DNA of 64,000 nucleotides, taken from positions 186,001-250,000 of the forward strand of contig JACKFL010000006.1 of NCBI GenBank assembly GCA_020632495.1, written 5' to 3'. The stretch is from Candidatus Omnitrophota bacterium (GTDB lineage: Bacteria; Omnitrophota; Gorgyraeia; Zapsychrales; Zapsychraceae). Below, piece by piece: positions 33,824 to 41,907 of the stretch. Both the position numbers and the translations under genes were made by a program. Numbering within the stretch: position 1 is the first letter of the stretch; each line of letters begins with the position of its first letter. The notes beneath the pieces were generated by a model. That model searched no databases. It saw only the letters and a program-made list of their open reading frames with translations, and was not told the DNA's origin.

Positions 33824-33860
33824 CCCCGTCCGCGCCGGCCGCGGGCGGGGTTTACTGTTT
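33824..33860 (+). terminator. Rho-independent terminator after the barrel gene
   Basis: CCCCGTCCGCG (33824-33834) pairs with CGCGGGCGGGG (33840-33850) with one G-T wobble, and TTTACTGTTT follows. It abuts the ATG of the next gene at 33861. Confidence 0.75.
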
Positions 33861-35015
33861 ATGGACCAATTCAAGACAATCCGCTCGGTCATCTCGGTCG
33901 CCTTTGTGGCTCTGTGCGTGCTGCATCTGGCCTCGCAGCGGCCGTTATGGCTGGATGAGACCTACGTCCTGCGTAACATCGAAGGCCTGGGCTATGCCGA
34001 GCTGTTCGGACCGCTTAAGCCGGCGCAGTCGTTTCCGCGCGTCTATCTGGTCATCGTGAAGTGGCTGGGATCGTTGTGCGAAAATCACGTCGTGGCGCTG
34101 CGGCTGTTGTCGTTTGTGTTTATGGTCGGCGCGTATTTCGTGTGGAAGGACCTCTACCGCCGGCACTGCAAGGGAGAACCGGGGGAGATGACGATCCTGT
34201 TGTTGTCCTGGCTGGCCAGCTACTGGCTGGTGTACTACGCGGCAGAGTTAAAACCGTATTCGATGGACGTCCTGGCCGCGGGGCTGTTCATGCTATTCTT
34301 TCTCAAGCAGAGGGAATACACCGCGCGGGCGCCGTCCGCCGGGATGTACCTCGGCGCGTTATTGCTCCCGGGCCTGTTGTTTTTCAGCTACACCGCGATT
34401 TTTTTCTTCTGGATCGCCTGCTATAACTTTCTGCAATTATCGATGCGCAACAAGAAACTGATCCCGGTGTTTTTGCTGAGCAGCGCCGCGTCGCTGGCCT
34501 GCTTCGCGCTGTTCTATTGGACCGACGTCCGGCACTCGATCACCACGGCCGGGGTGGACTACTGGGAAAGTTACTTTCTGTGTACCAAATCGGCGGGATG
34601 TTTTTTTGAAAGCTTCGGGGAGGGGATAAAACGTTACACCGTGTTCTGGTGGTCGAACGTCAAGGAAGTCCGGCGCTTCGCGGTGGGCCTGATCCCCGTC
34701 TTTCTGTACGGGCTGGTCCGCTTCGGTTATGCCGGATTGAAGGCGGATAATTTACGGATCTTCAGTCTCGACGGGCTGGCGGCGGTGCTTTTCCTGCAAT
34801 TTTTTATACTCGGAATGCTGCACAAGTACCCGTTTACGGGACAGCGGATCACGCTCTTCTTCGCGCCAGTTGTATTCTATCTGATCACCCGGACCCTGAG
34901 CGCGGCCCGCGAGGTGAAATATCTTGGCAAGGCGCTGCATATCTACTATATTGGCTATTGTTACGTGGCACTGCTCGTGTCGGTATGGACGTATATCGGA
35001 CTGTATCGCGCGTGA
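33861..35015 (+). CDS. GT-C type membrane glycosyltransferase candidate
   Basis: 384 residues, about ten membrane segments. After the first segment comes PLWLDETYVLR, the catalytic-type Asp-Glu of the ArnT/PMT (GT39/GT83) fold. A second typical element is YYAAELKPYSMDVL. It would use a polyprenyl-phosphate sugar and modify lipid or protein on the outer face of the inner membrane. It starts directly after a terminator, so its promoter must lie inside or beyond the preceding gene. That is unresolved. Substrate unknown. Confidence 0.82.
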   Translation: MDQFKTIRSVISVAFVALCVLHLASQRPLWLDETYVLRNIEGLGYAELFGPLKPAQSFPRVYLVIVKWLGSLCENHVVALRLLSFVFMVGAYFVWKDLYRRHCKGEPGEMTILLLSWLASYWLVYYAAELKPYSMDVLAAGLFMLFFLKQREYTARAPSAGMYLGALLLPGLLFFSYTAIFFFWIACYNFLQLSMRNKKLIPVFLLSSAASLACFALFYWTDVRHSITTAGVDYWESYFLCTKSAGCFFESFGEGIKRYTVFWWSNVKEVRRFAVGLIPVFLYGLVRFGYAGLKADNLRIFSLDGLAAVLFLQFFILGMLHKYPFTGQRITLFFAPVVFYLITRTLSAAREVKYLGKALHIYYIGYCYVALLVSVWTYIGLYRA

Positions 35016-35033
35016 TATCCTGCGGGGGTTAAT

Positions 35034-37004
35034 ATGAAATCACTCTGGAATGACAAAGACGCCAAGAAGATCGGCGACGACGACCTCGGTCTGCGGGTCT
35101 ATTCGTCGCGTCTGCTGGGGGCCGAGCCGTCGCTGGTCCTGCACGGCGGGGGCAACACGTCCGTAAAATCCGGATACAGTAATATTTACGGGGAAGAGGA
35201 TGAGGTCCTCTACGTCAAGGGCAGCGGCTGGGACCTGGCCACTATCGAAAAGCCGGGATTCGCTCCTGTCCGGCTGGATGAGCTGCGCCGCATGGCTGAA
35301 CTGCGCGAGCTGGACGACACCACCATGGTCAAGCTGCAACGCGCGGCCATGACCGATCCGTACGCGCCGAATCCGTCGGTAGAAGCGATCCTGCACGCGA
35401 TCATTCCTTACAAGTTCGTCGATCACACCCACGCCGACGCGGTGGTCACTCTGACCAATACGCCGCGCGGAAAAAAGATTATCAAGGAGATTTACGGCGA
35501 CACCGTGTTGATCGTCCCGTACGTGATGCCGGGATTCATCCTGGCGCGGACCATCTACGAAATGACCGACGGGATGGACTGGTCTTCGATCGACGGTATG
35601 ATCCTGTGGAGCCACGGTGTATTCACCTTCGCCGATGACGCGCGGCGCAGCTACGAGCAAATGATCCGTCTGGTGAGCAAGGCGGAAGACTATATCAAAG
35701 CGCACGGCAAAACGGAAAAGGCCAAGGCCGGCCGGCCCAAAGTGGATCTGAACCAGCTGGCGCGCATCCGCAAGGCTGCCAGCGTCTACCGCGAGCGGCC
35801 GGTGCTGGTGCAGGTGGACCAATCCCCGGACCAGGTCCGTTTCGCCGACCGTCCGGACCTGCGCAAGATTTCGCAGCGCGGACCGCTGACGCCGGACCAT
35901 ATCATCCGCACCAAACGGGTGCCGGTTATTGTCGGCGCGGACCCGCAGGCCGCGTTCGACAAATACGCCCTCGATTATCGCGACTATTTCAGTGAATTCG
36001 GCAACGCCGGTCTCAGCTGCCTCGACCGGGCGCCCCGCTGGGGGGTGTGGCCGGGAGTCGGCACGCTCGCCTTCGGGACCAGCCTTAAAGAAAACGGGAT
36101 CATCACCGACATCAAACGCCACACCGTGGACGCGATCACCGCCGCCGAAGAGCTGGGCGGCTGGCGGGCCCTGGGCCCGAAGGACCTGTTCGACATCGAG
36201 TATTGGGAACTCGAGCAGGCCAAATTGAAAAAAGCGGGCACTCCGCCGCCGTTTCTGGGACGGGTGGTCCTGGTGACCGGCGCGGCCAGCGGGATCGGTA
36301 AGGCCTGCGTTGACGCGTTCGCCGCCCGCGGCGCGGCCGTGGCCGCGGTGGATATCAATCCCAAGGTCCATAGTCTTTTCGATCAGCCTGCGGTGCTGCC
36401 CGTCATCACCGATGTGACGGAGGAGGGGGAGGTCAAAGCGGCGGTCGAGCAGACCGTAGCCACCTTCGGCGGCCTCGACATCGTCGTCAGCAATGCCGGC
36501 ATCTTCCCGGCGGGTGAACGGCTGGCGGAAATGAACGCGAAGACCTGGGAGAAGAGCCTGGCCGTGAACCTTACCAGTCATCAGTTATTGGTCAAGCACG
36601 CGGCGGAGTTTTTGCCGTACGGGATCAATCCGAACATCGTGATCATCGCCTCCAAGAACGTCCCGGCGCCGGGACCCGGGGCCGGGGCCTATTCGGTGCC
36701 CAAGGCCGGATTGACCCAACTCGGCCGCGTGGCCGCGCTTGAACTGGCCGGGGCCGGGGTCCGCGTGAACATGCTGCATCCCAACGCCGTGTTCGACACC
36801 TCGATCTGGAGCGAGGACGTGCTGGAAAAGCGTGCCGCCAGTTACGGACTGACGGTCGAGGAATACAAGAAAAGCAATCTGCTGCAGACCGAGATCACCT
36901 CCCATGACGTCGCCGACCTCGTCGTCGCCGTCGCCGGTCCCGCCTTCGCCAAGACCACCGGCGCCCAGATCCCCGTCGACGGCGGGAATGAGCGCGTGAT
37001 TTAA
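35034..37004 (+). CDS. bifunctional class II aldolase / short-chain dehydrogenase (RhaD-YuxG type)
   Basis: 656 residues, two domains. Residues ~1-390: class II (zinc) aldolase, with GGGNTSVKSG and metal ligands in VDHTHADAV. Residues ~405-656: SDR with TGAASGIGKA, NAGIFPAGE, Tyr-x-x-x-Lys in YSVPKAG and a C-terminal VDGGNE. Family members join a sugar-phosphate aldolase to a lactaldehyde-type dehydrogenase, as in rhamnose/fucose breakdown. No other sugar-catabolic gene is adjacent, so the substrate is uncertain. Its stop codon lies within the repeat array at 37001. Confidence 0.92.
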   Translation: MKSLWNDKDAKKIGDDDLGLRVYSSRLLGAEPSLVLHGGGNTSVKSGYSNIYGEEDEVLYVKGSGWDLATIEKPGFAPVRLDELRRMAELRELDDTTMVKLQRAAMTDPYAPNPSVEAILHAIIPYKFVDHTHADAVVTLTNTPRGKKIIKEIYGDTVLIVPYVMPGFILARTIYEMTDGMDWSSIDGMILWSHGVFTFADDARRSYEQMIRLVSKAEDYIKAHGKTEKAKAGRPKVDLNQLARIRKAASVYRERPVLVQVDQSPDQVRFADRPDLRKISQRGPLTPDHIIRTKRVPVIVGADPQAAFDKYALDYRDYFSEFGNAGLSCLDRAPRWGVWPGVGTLAFGTSLKENGIITDIKRHTVDAITAAEELGGWRALGPKDLFDIEYWELEQAKLKKAGTPPPFLGRVVLVTGAASGIGKACVDAFAARGAAVAAVDINPKVHSLFDQPAVLPVITDVTEEGEVKAAVEQTVATFGGLDIVVSNAGIFPAGERLAEMNAKTWEKSLAVNLTSHQLLVKHAAEFLPYGINPNIVIIASKNVPAPGPGAGAYSVPKAGLTQLGRVAALELAGAGVRVNMLHPNAVFDTSIWSEDVLEKRAASYGLTVEEYKKSNLLQTEITSHDVADLVVAVAGPAFAKTTGAQIPVDGGNERVI

Positions 37005-37044
37005 TCTTATTTTCATCTTCTCTTAATCTTGCCTTTGGTATTAT
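37001..37044 (+). promoter_or_regulatory. Pho-box-like triple repeat and -10 box
   Basis: Three tandem 11-bp units at 37001, 37012 and 37023: TTAATCTTATT, TTCATCTTCTC, TTAATCTTGCC (consensus TTMATCTT plus 3 nt). This is the spacing of OmpR/PhoB-family binding sites and close to the cyanobacterial Pho box of 8-bp repeats 3 bp apart. TATTAT at 37039-37044 follows where a -10 box is expected when the activator replaces the -35. The first repeat covers the stop of the upstream gene. Confidence 0.6.
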
Positions 37045-37121
37045 GGGCACACTTCACCGCAGGATCTGACTTCTTACCGGAACAATCCGCTAATAAACTT
37101 TTACAAGATTAAACCGTCCGC

Positions 37122-37142
37122 GATCCTCTGTATCGCGGCCAG
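37122..37142 (+). repeat. hairpin in the leader before the mini-peptide
   Basis: CCGCGAT, 7-nt loop, ATCGCGG (perfect 7-bp stem), immediately followed by the CAGGAGGGG ribosome-binding sequence of the 16-codon frame at 37155. Confidence 0.5.
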
Positions 37143-37154
37143 GAGGGGATAGCC

Positions 37155-37205
37155 GTGCACAGTTTGATCGTCTATGTGATCTTGTTGGGATTTGCGCTGA
37201 ATTAG
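37155..37205 (+). CDS. possible 16-residue hydrophobic peptide under a Pho-box-like promoter
   Basis: GTG start with a strong AGGAGGGG 7-8 nt upstream. The product MHSLIVYVILLGFALN is almost all hydrophobic, like a single short membrane helix. It is preceded by a hairpin and, 110 nt further up, by three 11-bp repeats and a -10 box. Its stop overlaps the metF stop on the opposite strand. It could be a real small membrane peptide, a leader of a lost operon, or the coding part of a small RNA. No homologue is known to me. Confidence 0.4.
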   Translation: MHSLIVYVILLGFALN

Positions 37206-38074
37206 GAACGGACCGCTTGAAGGATCTCGGCGGTGGGGGAAGTCTTATTGAGGGTATAAAAGTGCAGGCCCGGGGCGCCGTGGTGCAGGAGGTCGCGGCA
37301 CTGCTTGATGCAGAAGTCGATGCCGGCCTTCAGCGTGGCGTCCCTGTCGTCCTGGATGGGTTCGAAGATCTTGTGGACCTCATCGGTGACCGTGGCCCCG
37401 CACATGCCGGTGAAGCGGATCAGGGCTTTATAGTCGGTGATCGGGATGATCCCGGGAATGACCCGGTTGTTGACACCCCGCCCGCTGAGGCGTTCGACAT
37501 AATCCAGGTAATCCTGATTATTGAAAAACAGCTGGGTGATGACAAAATCGGCACCCGCGTCGATCTTCATCTTCAGGTAGTCGGCGTCCTTGTCGCGGTC
37601 GGGACAGAGGAGGTGCCCTTCGGGAAAGCCGGCCACACCGATGCCGAACTCGTCCCCGAATTCCTGACGGATAAATCCGGTCAGTTCACTGCTGTACCGG
37701 AAATTGTCCGGGCCGGGCTGCCAGTCCGGATTGTCCGCGGGCGGATCGCCGCGCAGCGCCAGGATATTGCGGATCCCCCGGCCGTGCACGTCCCTCAGAA
37801 TATTAACGATGTCCTCCCGCGTATTGAGTACGCAGGTCAAATGCGCCATGGCGATGATCCCGTGCTCCTGCTCGATGTGTTCCACGATGTCGAAAGTCTT
37901 GTCGCGGCTGCCGCCGCCCGCGCCGTAGGTGCAGGAGATGAAATCCGGACGCAGTTTGGCCAGCTCGGCGATGGTATTCTGCAGATTGATATAACCTTTA
38001 TCCGTTTTGGGCGGGAACAACTCAAAAGAATAGGTGTGGCGCTTCTCGGGAAATAAGTCTCTGATTCTTTGCAT
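37202..38074 (-). CDS. metF: methylenetetrahydrofolate reductase
   Basis: 290 residues, normal size for bacterial MetF. It reduces 5,10-methylene-THF to 5-methyl-THF, the methyl donor for MetH, using FAD. The TIM-barrel signatures are present: YSFELFPPKTDKG (catalytic Glu), DFISCTYGAGGGSRDKT, MAHLTCV, ILALRGDPP, ADFVITQLFF and PGIIPIT. It is divergent from the stand-alone B12/activation protein with only 61 bp between starts, so shared control is likely. Electron donor (NADH or ferredoxin) cannot be judged. Confidence 0.96.
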   Translation of the reverse strand: MQRIRDLFPEKRHTYSFELFPPKTDKGYINLQNTIAELAKLRPDFISCTYGAGGGSRDKTFDIVEHIEQEHGIIAMAHLTCVLNTREDIVNILRDVHGRGIRNILALRGDPPADNPDWQPGPDNFRYSSELTGFIRQEFGDEFGIGVAGFPEGHLLCPDRDKDADYLKMKIDAGADFVITQLFFNNQDYLDYVERLSGRGVNNRVIPGIIPITDYKALIRFTGMCGATVTDEVHKIFEPIQDDRDATLKAGIDFCIKQCRDLLHHGAPGLHFYTLNKTSPTAEILQAVRS

Positions 38075-38135
38075 AGAAATCCGCGGGGGTTTCTGTTAAG
38101 ATAGGGCAACTTTCTATTAGGCATTATCATAAGAC

Positions 38136-39716
38136 ATGACCGGGAATATTCAAGTGAAAAACGAATCCTTTGATTCCCCGGCGATCGACGCCGCGGACTT
38201 TTCCGCGCCCGGCGGCCCATCCTTTCTGGAACGGCTGACCGCGCCGCGCCGGCCCGCCGTGACGGCCGGTACCGTGGTGATGGCCATGAGCCCGGGGGAG
38301 GTGCACGATATCGGCAAGACCGTGATCCAGGCCCTGTTCCGGGTCAGCGGCTACCGCGTGATCGATCTGGGGACCATACCCACGGCTCAGGATCTCGCCA
38401 GGGCCGCCGCGGAACACCGAGCCGACATCGTGGGGGTCAGCTGCATGCTGACCTCATCTCTGACGCAGCTCAAGGAGATCGCCCGCGCCCTGGAGGAGCA
38501 GGATCTGGACGTCAATCTCCTGGTGGGCGGTCCCGGGTTGAACCCGGTGATGACGGCCTGTCACATTGCTCCGTTTTATACCCGCGGGGTGACGGTGTAC
38601 GTGAAAGATCTTTATCACTGTCAGGACGTGATCCGGCAGCTGGCCGATCCGCAGCGCCGGGCCGGCCTCAAGAAGTCTCTCGAACTGGAATACGCGGATG
38701 TCCGTTCGCAATATCTGGGCAACCAATTCTCCAAGGAAGTACTCTCCCTGCATGAAGCCCGTCAACGGCGCACGCCCGTCACCTGGAGCACGTTTGAGGC
38801 CAGCCGGCCGAGTTTTCTGGGAAACTGGGTGATCGAATCCCTCGACCTGAAGGAGCTGACCGATTACATCGACTGGAGCACGCTCTTTCTCGGGTTCGCT
38901 TTAAAGGGAAAGTATCCGCAGATCTTCCGGGACCCGGCGATCGGGGACCAGGCGCGGACCGTGTATGACGACGCATGCGCCTTGCTCGACAGGATCGTCA
39001 AAGAAAAACGGCTTTCGCCGCGGGCGGTGATCGGATTTTATCCGGCCAACAGCACCGGGGATGATATTGAGATTTATTCCGACCGCGACGGCAAGTCGAT
39101 GATCGGCGTGCTGCACACCCTGCGCCAGCAGGCCCGGCACGATGAGGGCAAACCGTACTACGCGCTCGCCGATTTTATCGCGCCGCGGGAATCGGGGCGC
39201 ACCGATTTTATCGGCGCCTTTGTGGTCAGTTGCGGTTTCGGGATCGAACAACTTCAGGATGAATTCAAGGCGGCCGGCGACGAATACCGGCTGATTATGG
39301 TCAAGGTCCTGGCCGATTGCCTGGCCGAGGCCCTGGCGGAGAAGCTCCACATGCGGGTCCGCAAGGACTATTGGGGATACGCCCCCGACGAAGACCTGTC
39401 CGTGCAGGACATGTACCGCTGCCAGTTTCAGGGGATCCGACCGGCGCCGGGTTATCCGGCCTGTCCCGAACACAGTCAGAAGGAATTTCTGTTCGAGCTG
39501 CTTGATGCGCGCGCGAATCTTGGGATAGAGTTGACCCCGGCCTACGCGATGGCGCCGGCGGCCTCGGTGTGCGGATTTTACTTCGCGCATCCGCAGGCGA
39601 AATATTTTTGGCTGGGCACGGTCGGCCGCGACCAGGTGGAAGACTATGCCCGGCGGACCGACATGGATATCCGTCAGGTCGAGGACCTGTTGCGGATGAA
39701 TTTGAATTATGTTTAA
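38136..39716 (+). CDS. stand-alone B12-binding plus MetH reactivation-domain protein
   Basis: 526 residues, equivalent to the second half of methionine synthase. After ~45 unrelated residues comes the B12 Rossmann domain: GEVHDIGK has the axial His57 but Glu55 where MetH has Asp. Ser102 and Thr106 (VSCMLTSS) and GG131-132 for the nucleotide tail are kept. Residues ~215-526 form the SAM-binding activation domain (VIGFYPANSTGDDIEIY, RPAPGYPACPEHSQK). The homocysteine module, pterin module and the helical cap that shields B12 are absent. It could reactivate or dock with another corrinoid methyltransferase. It is not a remnant, because the frame and motifs are intact. Confidence 0.9.
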   Translation: MTGNIQVKNESFDSPAIDAADFSAPGGPSFLERLTAPRRPAVTAGTVVMAMSPGEVHDIGKTVIQALFRVSGYRVIDLGTIPTAQDLARAAAEHRADIVGVSCMLTSSLTQLKEIARALEEQDLDVNLLVGGPGLNPVMTACHIAPFYTRGVTVYVKDLYHCQDVIRQLADPQRRAGLKKSLELEYADVRSQYLGNQFSKEVLSLHEARQRRTPVTWSTFEASRPSFLGNWVIESLDLKELTDYIDWSTLFLGFALKGKYPQIFRDPAIGDQARTVYDDACALLDRIVKEKRLSPRAVIGFYPANSTGDDIEIYSDRDGKSMIGVLHTLRQQARHDEGKPYYALADFIAPRESGRTDFIGAFVVSCGFGIEQLQDEFKAAGDEYRLIMVKVLADCLAEALAEKLHMRVRKDYWGYAPDEDLSVQDMYRCQFQGIRPAPGYPACPEHSQKEFLFELLDARANLGIELTPAYAMAPAASVCGFYFAHPQAKYFWLGTVGRDQVEDYARRTDMDIRQVEDLLRMNLNYV

Positions 39717-39752
39717 GAAGTGATGATTGGTGTATGCGTGTATGAGTATACG

Positions 39753-39870
39753 CGTGTATGCGGTGTGCCCCCGTTGTACCATCGATGATAAGAGGTGCCT
39801 GTCAGAGTGGCAGCCCTGAAACCAACGGACCAACTCCCCATATGCGCCTACACGCATCGACGCATACACG
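39753..39870. repeat. intergenic palindromic element with CGTGTATGCG arms
   Basis: CGTGTATGCG (39753-39762) and CGCATACACG (39861-39870) are perfect 10-bp inverted arms. Extra partial copies (GTGTATGCGTGTATG, CACGCATCGACGCATACAC) surround them. In the middle is GGTGCCTGTCA (39794-39804), shared with the REP-like repeat at 29372. The 187-bp gap between genes holds nothing else. Confidence 0.6.
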
Positions 39871-39903
39871 GGATACGTTATAAACAAGCAAGGAGATACG
39901 CAC

Positions 39904-40977
39904 ATGAATATCGCAATAGTCACCGGTTCCGGAGGCCTGATCGGCTCGGAAGCGGTTGAATTTTTCGCCGGCAAGGGGTTCACCGTCGTCGGCATCGACA
40001 ACGATATGCGCAAATATTTCTTCGGCGCCGAGGCCTCCACGGCCTGGAACAAGGACCGGCTCGCCGGGAAGCTGAGCAACTATGTCCATCGCGACATCGA
40101 CATCCGCGACCTGCAGGCCTTGGAGAAGGTCTTTAAGGAATACACCACGGACATCAAGGTCATCATTCACACCGCCGCGCAGCCGTCGCATGACTGGGCG
40201 GCCAAGGAACCGTTCACCGACTTCAGCGTCAACGCCAACGGCACGCTCAACCTTTTGGAGCTGACCCGCCGCCATTGTCCCGGCGCTGTCTTTGAGTTCT
40301 GCAGTACCAACAAGGTCTACGGCGACACGCCCAACTTTCTGCCGCTTCAGGAGCTCGACACCCGCTGGGAAATCGAGCAGAGCCACCCGTACTATCCGGG
40401 CATCGATGAGACCATGAGCATCGATCAGTGCAAGCATTCCTTGTTCGGCGCGTCCAAGGCGGCCGCGGATATTTTGGTCCAGGAGTACGGCCGTTACTTC
40501 AACATCAAGTCGTGTATTTTCCGCGGCGGCTGTCTCACCGGCCCGAACCATTCCGGCGCCCAGCTGCACGGTTTTCTGGCGTACCTGATGAAGTGCTGCG
40601 TCACCGGCGACAAATACACCGTCTTCGGTTACAAGGGCAAACAGGTCCGCGACAATATTCACAGCTACGACTTCATCAATGCCTTTTGGCATTTTTACGA
40701 GAATCCGCGCGTGGCCGAGGTGTACAACATGGGCGGGGGACGGGGCAACAGCTGCTCGGTCCTGGAGGCGATCGCGGACTGCGAAAAGATATCGGGCAAG
40801 TCCATGAACTACGACATCAGTGAAGAAAACCGCATCGGCGATCATATCTGGTACATCAGCCATCTCGGCAAGTTCCAGAAGCACTATCCACAATGGAACC
40901 AGCAATTCTCGCTCAAGGATACCCTGCAACAGATCCACGATAACAACGTGGAGCGCTGGGCGAAAAGCAGCGTATAG
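39904..40977 (+). CDS. NAD-dependent nucleotide-sugar epimerase (CDP-paratose 2-epimerase-like)
   Basis: 357 residues, extended SDR. Gly-rich TGSGGLIGSEAVEFF at the N-terminus, FCSTNKVYGDTPNFLPL (CDP-paratose/tyvelose epimerase style), and a catalytic region where Tyr-x-x-x-Lys is replaced by SLFGASKAAADI, so Tyr appears to be Phe (LFGASK). That change may reflect the subgroup or altered chemistry. Role: making a nucleotide sugar for surface glycans. AAGGAG upstream of the start. It stands alone between two palindromic elements. Its last codons are part of the next repeat. Confidence 0.85.
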   Translation: MNIAIVTGSGGLIGSEAVEFFAGKGFTVVGIDNDMRKYFFGAEASTAWNKDRLAGKLSNYVHRDIDIRDLQALEKVFKEYTTDIKVIIHTAAQPSHDWAAKEPFTDFSVNANGTLNLLELTRRHCPGAVFEFCSTNKVYGDTPNFLPLQELDTRWEIEQSHPYYPGIDETMSIDQCKHSLFGASKAAADILVQEYGRYFNIKSCIFRGGCLTGPNHSGAQLHGFLAYLMKCCVTGDKYTVFGYKGKQVRDNIHSYDFINAFWHFYENPRVAEVYNMGGGRGNSCSVLEAIADCEKISGKSMNYDISEENRIGDHIWYISHLGKFQKHYPQWNQQFSLKDTLQQIHDNNVERWAKSSV

Positions 40978-41128
40978 CGGTGAGCGGATAGCGAACAGAC
41001 AGGGGATAGCGGTTAGACGGTAGTGGGATCGGACATTAGGGACTTAGTGGAAGCTCAGTGCTGCGCACTGATCCCGGGTAAGCGCTTCCTGGACACTGGC
41101 CGCTAAATGCTATTCGCTGAACGCTGCT
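40965..41128. repeat. palindromic MITE-like intergenic element
   Basis: Left end AGCAGCGTATAGCG (40965-40978) and right end CGCTGAACGCTGCT (41115-41128) are imperfect inverted copies, 12 of 14 matching. Between them are several degenerate copies of AGCGGTGAGCG/TAGCGGATAGCG. The left end covers the stop codon of the epimerase gene. The 214-bp gap contains no gene besides this and the weak promoter at 41140. Confidence 0.55.
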
Positions 41129-41139
41129 CTTAAATCCGC

Positions 41140-41169
41140 TTGACAAATCGGGACATTCGTTTAAGCTGT
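41140..41169 (+). promoter_or_regulatory. possible promoter of the DUF6580-type gene
   Basis: Consensus TTGACA (41140-41145), but only a poor -10 region, ending in TTAAGCTGT (41161-41169). The same TTGACAAA ... TTAAGCTGT arrangement recurs in front of the DUF71 gene at 44433, where the -10 box is better. Confidence 0.35.
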
Positions 41170-41191
41170 CTCACAGAAGGAGAATCGTTTC

Positions 41192-41692
41192 ATGTTGGCA
41201 TTTCTGTTGATCGCGCTGGGCATCCTGTCCCGGTTTTTGGTCCACTTCAATAACTTCACTCCGATTCTGGCGATCGCGCTGTTCGCCGGATTTTATCTTT
41301 CCAAACGCAACGCGCTTATTGTGCCCTTGGCGATGATGGTGATCTCCGACGCCTTTGTCGGGTTTCACGCCATGGTCGCTTTTACGTGGGGAAGTATCCT
41401 TTTAATCGCGCTGATCGGCAACAAGTATAAAGATGACAAATCGTTTAAGACCGTGGGATTGTCCGGCCTGGGCGGCGCGGTCCTGTTTTATCTGATCACC
41501 AATTTCGGTGTCTGGCTCTTCTACAATACCTATCCGAAGAGCCCGGCCGGTCTGGTGCAGTGTTACGTCGCGGCGATTCCCTATTTCCGGGGAACGCTGC
41601 TCAGTACGGTGATTTACACGGCGGTGCTCTTCGGCGGCTATGAATACCTGGCCGCGCGGCTGAAGCAGACCTGCTTTGCTCATTTAGTTTAA
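41192..41692 (+). CDS. DUF6580-type integral membrane protein
   Basis: 166 residues, five to six hydrophobic segments: LIALGILSRFLVHFNNFTPILAIALFAGFYL and ALIVPLAMMVISDAFVGFHAMVAFTWGSILLIALIG are typical of DUF6580 proteins, which resemble substrate-binding S components of ECF vitamin transporters. AAGGAG upstream of the start. Its stop codon is followed at once by a cobalamin riboswitch and a BtuB-like gene, so a link to cobalamin is likely, although the riboswitch lies downstream and does not control it. Substrate not proven. Confidence 0.82.
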   Translation: MLAFLLIALGILSRFLVHFNNFTPILAIALFAGFYLSKRNALIVPLAMMVISDAFVGFHAMVAFTWGSILLIALIGNKYKDDKSFKTVGLSGLGGAVLFYLITNFGVWLFYNTYPKSPAGLVQCYVAAIPYFRGTLLSTVIYTAVLFGGYEYLAARLKQTCFAHLV

Positions 41693-41696
41693 TCAA

Positions 41697-41860
41697 ACAA
41701 CCTGTCGTGAGGGGAAACACCGGTGAGAGACCGGGGCAGTCCCGCTACTGTATACGGTGAACTTTAGCATAAAGTTCAACGGAAGCCAGAAAGCCTTCAT
41801 GACGGATAGTGACGGAGCTGCGAGAGACAGCTGCCGCGCGCATAGAGTGTGGAAAAGTAC
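41697..41860 (+). ncRNA. cobalamin riboswitch
   Basis: Conserved core elements in order: GAGGGGAAACACCGG, the P5-like hairpin CCGGT-GAGAG-ACCGG (41720-41734), GGCAGTCCCGCTACTGTA (41735-41752), and the B12 box GGAAGCCAGAAAGCC (41781-41795), followed by a hairpin AGCTG ... CAGCT (41817-41833) that may form the kissing-loop arm. Boundaries are approximate. A Rho-independent terminator follows at 41870, so cobalamin binding should stop transcription before the TonB-dependent receptor gene at 42048. Confidence 0.92.
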
Positions 41861-41869
41861 GACGGGTGC

Positions 41870-41907
41870 ATCCTCACTGGACAAATTGTCCGGTGGGGAT
41901 TTTTTTT
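41870..41907 (+). terminator. Rho-independent terminator of the cobalamin riboswitch
   Basis: ATCCTCACTGGACAA pairs with TTGTCCGGTGGGGAT (two G-T wobbles), one-nucleotide loop, directly followed by eight T. It is the expression platform for the btuB-like gene. Confidence 0.88.
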
